A program made the translations under genes and the position numbers. Under the pieces are notes generated by a model, which saw only the letters and a program-made list of their open reading frames with translations, searched no databases and was not told where the DNA came from. DNA of 64,000 nt from an uncultured Thermoguttaceae bacterium. Its GTDB lineage: Bacteria; Planctomycetota; Planctomycetia; Pirellulales; Thermoguttaceae. Location of the stretch: positions 310,001 through 374,000 of the forward strand of contig CALKER010000007.1 of NCBI GenBank assembly GCA_938084835.1, in the 5' to 3' direction. Below are positions 58,944 to 64,000 of this stretch, piece by piece (within the stretch, counting starts at the first letter, position 1; every line of letters begins with the position of its first letter).

Positions 58944-59426
58944 AAAGCTTTCCTGGTGATCCGCGCCCTAGAGTTCCCCTAAACTGGGCCCACTGGCTGC
59001 CTATCCACACGCAGCCCAAGAACAACGGGTTTTTCCGTGTGCCATAGGTATTGCGGGGGGTTGACCCATGAAGGTCAATCCACCAATCCCATGACCTTGA
59101 GGCGCTGGTCATGCGGTGGGAGATATAGCAATTGCCGCGGCCTCACCGGGCCGCCGGGGCGATCGTGGGGAGGTCCAAGTGCTGATCGCGCCAAGGACAT
59201 TCGGGAGCACTACCTCGGCTTTTGCATCTTAAGCGATTACTTTGCCCGAAACCGAAAATTGCCGGCACAGCAGCAAGCCAAACTGCGTTGATCACGCAGG
59301 AGAGATCGCTTGCAACCCGCGAAAGCGCTCAGAGCTCCTTGAGCACAAATCAGGCCTACGTGTTTCCTCACCCAATGGCAAGCTTTTAGGGATTAATAAC
59401 GGGGAGCTATCTGCGGCATTGTCTGC
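58944..59426. other. intergenic region between rdgB and the BNR-C39 gene
   Basis: 483 bases with no supported gene. No tRNA or clear terminator is seen. Confidence 0.4.
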
Positions 59427-61925
59427 CTACCACAAGCTGATGCGGATAGCCCCGTCCAAAAGGGCACACTCGGCCTGGGGGTGGAGGACTAATCCGTCGA
59501 GTCGGTAGATGCCCCGAGCGGGTTGGGCTTTGTAACCTCCCCAGGCGGCCAATTGTCCCTCCTCTAACCTTTCTAGCCGCACGTGGTGAGTAACCTTGCC
59601 TGGGCCGCTTCGGCGAGCAGGATCGTGCACGAAAAGGATCACGCCTTCGGCACTTTGACGGTAGCCGACCAAGGTGACCCAGTGGCCTCCGAATCGCTGG
59701 TATTCTTGAGGGGCCGAGCCGCAGCGGTACCACCCCACGTTAAGAATGGCCCACGAATTGCCGAGGATACTTTCGCACAACCAGGGAAGATCGACAGTCC
59801 GGCCGGTGGCGAAGCGGCCCCCGTACCGCCACCCGCGCCATTGAATCTGCCGGGCAATGCCGTGCTCTTCTAAAAAGCGGTCGATTCCCTCCATAGCCGC
59901 AAGGGGCGATATTCCTTGAGGCGTCATGTTAAGGTACCCTGAGGTGAGGCGCTCGAGCAGGTGGCGTGCTCGTTGAAGCTCATCCTCACCTTCCATCGGC
60001 ACGAGTTCTTTCCAGCCGGCCGCCTGAAGGCCCAGGAGGATGTTGACGAAAGCCGTCGGACCGCACAGATTGCGGCCAGCATCCGGCAGGTGGGCAAAAA
60101 GGGGATCGGTCTGGCAGACATCGGGCGTCAGCGCTACCTTGGGCGTAAATTCCGGAGGGAAATGCGGAGGCAATAGCTCGATCAGCCGGGATGACCGAAG
60201 CGCATCTCCCTCGCTGCTCAGCTCGGTTCTTTCTACCTTCATGGGTTGAGGTGTCCCACCGTCGGCTCCGTCGCCGTCACTTGCAGCCATGGGGGAATGA
60301 AACTCACAGGCCGAGTGGGTATATTCCGCGCATGGATTGGCCGCCGCTCCACTTTCTTGACTAGCAGACTGGTGGCTTGATGGAGTGTCTCCACCCGTAC
60401 CCGGAAGGGATTGTGGCGAAACCAGGAGTGTCTCTGCGGAGGAGCGAATGAGTTCCGGAAATGCAAATTCTCCTTCCATCTTGGGTGGAAGTCGGTACAC
60501 GTTGCCTGCGCGGTCGCAGAAGTAAAGCCGGGATTGGGAAAGCTGCCGGCCGTGACCATCGGCCCAAAGTGCATAGAAGTCCGGATGCACGTTGATCGGT
60601 CGTCGGCAGTAGCCGTGATTGAACTCGCTGCCGGACGTCAGTTGACGAATTTTTTTATAGGTAAGGCCTTGATCTTGGCTGTGCCACATGGCCACCTCGC
60701 CCCCGGTGTTGAAGGGCTGAGGTCCCGGCTCGGTAGGGGCCACCAAAATCCAGCTGCCGTCCTGCTCCACATATAACGAGCCGTTATCGTAATTATTGTC
60801 GGAGACTACAGCCGGCCGAATCACCCAACGGTGACCGTCCCAGCGAGCAGTGTGCCACACTCGAGGCCCATTTTCCGGCCCAGCGCGCCAGCCTCGGCTT
60901 GTAATATAGAGGACTATGGGCCGGTCCTCGTCGTCGAACACCATATCCACAAGGTAGACGCGAAGGTCTTCCTCAGCATAGTGGCGCACAAGTGCCGGAT
61001 TGTACACCTCGGTCAGGGGCAGACACACTGGCGTGCCATCTGCCGCATGCCATGTGGCACCGAAGTCATCACTTTCAACATAATAGAGATTGGTCCGCCA
61101 ATTGAGACCCAGAGGATGGGGGTGATAATTGAAGGCCGCCCCCAACCGCCCCCCTTTGACCGCACTGACCTGGTAGTGACCCTCCTCGATCGCGGCAAGC
61201 ATTGTGTGTGCGCCCCACGATCGTCCATCGTTACTGCGAGTGAAAAATAGGAACCGTTTTCCTAACAAATATTGCGTGTAAAAGAAGGCAAATCCCTCAC
61301 CATCTACCCAGTACACCTGAGGGTAGGAAAAATTAGTGATATCCACAAGATCAAAATCGTCGATCTCATATGGTCGCTTGCTCACGGCAATGTAGGCCCG
61401 GCGCGCACGCCCGTGGGCGCTGGAGAAGATCCACACGTGGCCACGGCCATCCACGGAAATCACCGGGTTGTCGTGGGCATCGTCCGTCAATTTGTTAAGA
61501 AGTGCCACCGGGCGGGGAACCATTCCTGTTCGATGGTCGAAGTAAGAAACCATATGAATCAGCACATTTTTGTCCGGTTCGGCTCCCCCATAACAAAAGA
61601 ACGTTTTCTCAACCGCCGGGACGTACACGGCAAACGGGTAATGATGGGCACAGTACGTGCCTAGTCCGCCGCTATATTTGTAGACGTATTCGTCGTCTTG
61701 CTTTTGGTTCCAATACCAGATGCCGCGGTAGCCATCCGCTTTCTCGCACAGCCAGATAGCATCGGGGAGCTTCACCTGGTTGCTGGTGACGCCCTCTGCG
61801 GAATGATCGTCCCCCGGTGATGGTTCCTGACCAAAAGACACGTAGACTAGGCCCGCAACCGATAAGAAGATTACCCCAAGGAGCAAAAATTTCGACCGTA
61901 GCGTCAATGGTATGACCTCGGGCAT
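59427..61925 (-). CDS. secreted BNR-propeller protein fused to a C39-like cysteine peptidase domain
   Basis: 832 residues. A signal peptide (FLLLGVIFLSVAGLVYVSFG) is followed by a beta-propeller of the BNR-4 type (about 50-500): DGYRGIWYWNQKQDDEYVYK, KYSGGLGTY, DDAHDNPVISVDGRGHVWIF, several aromatic-Gly Asp-box-like turns and WHTARWDGHRW. A Ser/Gly/Glu-rich linker (about 500-570) leads to a papain-like fold at about 600-832 with NLCGPTAFVNILLGLQAAGW (Cys near 620) and FGGHWVTLVGY (His near 745), then a VHDPA Asp. The Cys-His-Asp order fits C39/papain-like peptidases. The combination is unusual. The substrate of each half is unknown. Confidence 0.65.
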   Translation of the reverse strand: MPEVIPLTLRSKFLLLGVIFLSVAGLVYVSFGQEPSPGDDHSAEGVTSNQVKLPDAIWLCEKADGYRGIWYWNQKQDDEYVYKYSGGLGTYCAHHYPFAVYVPAVEKTFFCYGGAEPDKNVLIHMVSYFDHRTGMVPRPVALLNKLTDDAHDNPVISVDGRGHVWIFSSAHGRARRAYIAVSKRPYEIDDFDLVDITNFSYPQVYWVDGEGFAFFYTQYLLGKRFLFFTRSNDGRSWGAHTMLAAIEEGHYQVSAVKGGRLGAAFNYHPHPLGLNWRTNLYYVESDDFGATWHAADGTPVCLPLTEVYNPALVRHYAEEDLRVYLVDMVFDDEDRPIVLYITSRGWRAGPENGPRVWHTARWDGHRWVIRPAVVSDNNYDNGSLYVEQDGSWILVAPTEPGPQPFNTGGEVAMWHSQDQGLTYKKIRQLTSGSEFNHGYCRRPINVHPDFYALWADGHGRQLSQSRLYFCDRAGNVYRLPPKMEGEFAFPELIRSSAETLLVSPQSLPGTGGDTPSSHQSASQESGAAANPCAEYTHSACEFHSPMAASDGDGADGGTPQPMKVERTELSSEGDALRSSRLIELLPPHFPPEFTPKVALTPDVCQTDPLFAHLPDAGRNLCGPTAFVNILLGLQAAGWKELVPMEGEDELQRARHLLERLTSGYLNMTPQGISPLAAMEGIDRFLEEHGIARQIQWRGWRYGGRFATGRTVDLPWLCESILGNSWAILNVGWYRCGSAPQEYQRFGGHWVTLVGYRQSAEGVILFVHDPARRSGPGKVTHHVRLERLEEGQLAAWGGYKAQPARGIYRLDGLVLHPQAECALLDGAIRISLW

Positions 61926-62082
61926 GGTAGGAATCCCTCGCTGTGGCGCCGATAGGTGTCAAATCGTGCCGGTGACTGTCTGATATTGTGGTTGGAGCTT
62001 CCTGCAAGCTTGCAGAGTGCTCGCGCTCCGAGTAACCGGAGAGCTCCCAAGCTACTTTGCAGGGAAACAATTCAGAAAATGT

Positions 62083-62931
62083 TCACCTTCTTTTAGCGGC
62101 GCATAGTCGCTCGGCTTCGTCAGCAAGGATGCCGAGTACGATTTTTACCAGCTTGGGCTCAGCCGCTGCGGCGGTGGCCAAAATTTCCTCTAAGTTAATT
62201 GGTTGGAGGGCGTCGGGCAAACACATGTCGGTGACGACAGATAAGCCCAAGACCCGCATCCCGCCGTGAACAGCCACAAGCACCTCCGGAATTGTGGACA
62301 TACCGACCACATCCGCACCAATTAGGCGCATGAAGCGGTATTCCGCCCGGGTTTCCAAATTTGGGCCTGTTACCCCAAGGTACACACCCTTATGGGCCAC
62401 GATGTTTTCTTTGCGAGCGATTTCCAAGGCCCGGTCGATAAGCCGACGATCGTATGGCTGGGACATGTCCGGGAAACGGGGGCCAAGGCGGTCATCGTTT
62501 GGGCCGATCAGCGGATTACCGTTCATGAGATTAATGTGGTCTTCGATGACAACAATATCGCCCCGCGCAAAATGCGGATTTAATCCGCCGGCAGCGTTAG
62601 AGACGATAAGGAGCTCGGCCCCCAAAGCCCGCATCACCCTCACCGGAAAAGTCACCTGTTGATAGGTGTACCCCTCGTAAATGTGAAAACGGCCTTCCAT
62701 AGCTGCCACCGGTACACCGGCTATCAGCCCGCACACGAGCTGGCCGGCGTGGCTAATGGCCGTTGTCCGCGCAAAATGAGGTATCTCCTCATAGGGAATA
62801 ATCGCCGGCGATTCGATACGCTGCGCAAGCTTTCCTAGGCCCGTGCCCAGGATGATCGCGGCATGGGGCCGCCGCGACCATCGGCTCCGCACGAAGGAAG
62901 CAGCTTCCTGGATTTGATCCCACAGCTCCAT
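62083..62931 (-). CDS. purine nucleoside phosphorylase, PNP/MTAP family
   Basis: 282 residues from ATG 62931, where AAGGGAG lies just upstream; ATG 62952 gives 7 more residues. The family motifs GTGLGKLAQRI, HAGQLVCGLIAGVPV, MEGRFHIYEGY, VSNAAGGLNPHFARGD and TGPNLETRAEYRFMR followed by GADVVGMSTIPEV are present. It cleaves purine nucleosides with phosphate to base and ribose-1-phosphate. The residue equivalent to human Asn243, which favours 6-oxopurines, is Asp here (VVTDMCLPDA). This is as in MTAP, so activity on 6-aminopurines is possible. Confidence 0.85.
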   Translation of the reverse strand: MELWDQIQEAASFVRSRWSRRPHAAIILGTGLGKLAQRIESPAIIPYEEIPHFARTTAISHAGQLVCGLIAGVPVAAMEGRFHIYEGYTYQQVTFPVRVMRALGAELLIVSNAAGGLNPHFARGDIVVIEDHINLMNGNPLIGPNDDRLGPRFPDMSQPYDRRLIDRALEIARKENIVAHKGVYLGVTGPNLETRAEYRFMRLIGADVVGMSTIPEVLVAVHGGMRVLGLSVVTDMCLPDALQPINLEEILATAAAAEPKLVKIVLGILADEAERLCAAKRR

Positions 62932-63101
62932 CACTCTCTCCCTTACCCGCATGGCTTCTTCTTGTGGATTTTGATTTCCGCTCCATGAGATGGCCTGGGC
63001 GGCACGCCGGCAAATTTCTTTTCACCGGCAGAAGGCCGACTCCAGGAAACGACGGTACGAGCAACTGATTCCGCATCGGGAAGATTTGTGGCGGTGTTGG
63101 T

Positions 63102-63494
63102 TTATTCGATTTCTTCTTCCAAGATATCTTCGCTGCTTAGATCGTCGGGAGAAAGTTCCTCAAGGTCATCATCTTCGACTTCTTCGGTGTCAAGATCTTC
63201 CTGGGTTTCGCCGCTTTCCTCAGCTTCCTCGTCCTCGTCCTCGAAGCGGTCCTCAAAGCCATCGTCGTCGAATTCGGTATCGAAATCATCGTCGAAATCA
63301 TCGTCGAAATCATCATCAAAGTCATCATAGCTAGGGAATTCGTCGCGGCCTTTGCCCCGAAAAAGCGGTCTTCCTGGTTCGTCGGCCGCTAGTGTTTCCG
63401 TCGCTGCGGCTGGGGCCGGTTGTGGGCTGATGGGCTCATGGCAGAACACTTCCACGACTTGCCGCCGGGGTTCGTCGCTAGGCTCAACTATCAT
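63102..63494 (-). CDS. small acidic Asp/Glu-rich protein with tandem FDDD repeats
   Basis: 130 residues. The first 40 are ordinary (IVEPSDEPRRQVVEVFCHEP). From about 60 the chain becomes a tandem run of FDDD units (FDDDFDDDFDDDFDTEFDDD), and it then continues as a very acidic Glu/Asp-rich tail. AAGGAG lies about 8 bases before ATG 63494, which makes this frame credible despite the low complexity. The complementary strand gives a Ser-rich frame that is only its shadow. Such polyacidic tails may bind cations or basic proteins; no function is claimed. Confidence 0.55.
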   Translation of the reverse strand: MIVEPSDEPRRQVVEVFCHEPISPQPAPAAATETLAADEPGRPLFRGKGRDEFPSYDDFDDDFDDDFDDDFDTEFDDDGFEDRFEDEDEEAEESGETQEDLDTEEVEDDDLEELSPDDLSSEDILEEEIE

Positions 63495-63728
63495 ATCGAA
63501 AACTCCTTGATCAAGATCGCGCTGGACGCCTGAGCCGGGTTTGACTGCGCCACAGGGCACTTGGGGAACGTTGGGTTTTTTGCCGAGCAAAGGTTCCGAG
63601 CCCCCTCCAAAGGTGACCCGCGGGCAGGGCGATTACCCCGCCAGTTTGGCATTCCGCAGGCACCGAGGTGTGCAATTCTCCAGGAAATAGCAGAGCTCCT
63701 AGCCCACACTCTGCACGCTGGCGGCCGG

Positions 63729-64000
63729 TTAGGTGTGATAATCGGCGTTGATGTGAACGTATTCCTCCGTCAGGTCGGAGGTCCAGAAGCGTGCCGACTG
63801 GCTGCCTTCTTCCAAAGCGACACGGATAAACACCTCGGGGGAAGTGCGAATCGATTGAGATACCGTGGCGGCATCGAAGGGCACAGGCCGGCCGTGTTGA
63901 TACAAAAGCCATCCGTTGACGTGAAGTGTTAGCTTGTTGGGATCGAAAGGCACGCCGGCATATCCCACGGCAGAAACGATTCGTCCCCAGTTGGGATCGG
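63729..64000 (-). CDS. argJ: 3' part of argJ, glutamate N-acetyltransferase (partial)
   Basis: The frame runs off the right edge of the window, leaving 90 C-terminal residues. DPNWGRIVSAVGYAGVPFDP, then the terminal ARFWTSDLTEEYVHINADYH, match the C-terminal ends of ArgJ proteins. ArgJ transfers the acetyl group from N-acetylornithine to glutamate and may also make N-acetylglutamate from acetyl-CoA in arginine biosynthesis. The enzyme's self-cleavage Thr lies in the part outside the window. Confidence 0.9.
   Translation of the reverse strand, partial: DPNWGRIVSAVGYAGVPFDPNKLTLHVNGWLLYQHGRPVPFDAATVSQSIRTSPEVFIRVALEEGSQSARFWTSDLTEEYVHINADYHT

Noticed and set aside
63088..63330. Ser-rich + strand frame opposite the acidic protein
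   Set aside because: It is the complement of the FDDD-rich tail; the - strand frame has the ribosome site.

Overview
The window looks like chromosomal DNA of a planctomycete, most likely from the Pirellulales/Thermogutta side of the phylum. This is inferred from gene content: Tat-exported Gfo/Idh dehydrogenases, secreted sugar-active proteins, a secreted Tyr-rich small protein, an oversized hook protein and many long intergenic stretches. No rRNA, tRNA, insertion sequence, prophage or cas gene was recognised. Genes lie mostly on the + strand to about 58 kb and mostly on the - strand after that.

Region 1 (1-19.85 kb) is a flagellar cluster, all on +: a soluble histidine kinase and a sigma-54 response regulator, then flgB, flgC, fliE, fliF, fliG, fliH, fliI, fliJ, a MotE-like membrane coiled-coil protein, fliK, flgD, flgE, flbD, motA and motB. 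A close match to a sigma-54 promoter lies just before flgB, as expected if the regulator drives the cluster. The FliG is unusual: the five charged residues that matter for torque in E. coli FliG are all changed. The switch and export genes (fliM, fliN, fliP, fliQ, fliR, flhA, flhB) are not here.

Region 2 (20-31 kb) is gene-poor: thiL, a non-canonical Gfo/Idh oxidoreductase, a CpsB-type PHP phosphatase, an HExxH peptidase, a cardiolipin synthase and a TPR-like membrane protein. Between them lie a decayed array of about 31-bp repeats at roughly 62-bp spacing and two tandem operator-like palindromes. Region 3 (31-48 kb) holds clpC, an MlaE/MlaF-type ABC pair, a secreted Gfo/Idh protein, a HEAT-repeat protein, a CtpA-type protease, a two-domain Rid-family protein, a secreted alpha/alpha-barrel protein and an aldose epimerase.

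Region 4 (48-54 kb) is the replication block: a DnaA-like protein, dnaN, dciA and gyrB. The DnaA-like protein keeps the DNA-binding domain IV, but its AAA+ domain has lost Walker A, Walker B and the lid. This is the most striking item in the window. Perfect DnaA boxes occur inside dnaN and after panD. Region 5 (54-64 kb) holds a DUF6580 membrane protein, panD and an MgtC/DUF4010 protein, then on the - strand an XTP/dITP pyrophosphatase, a secreted BNR-propeller/C39-peptidase-like fusion, a purine nucleoside phosphorylase, an Asp-rich acidic protein and the 3' end of argJ.

All calls come from reading the sequence and from family knowledge; no database search was run.
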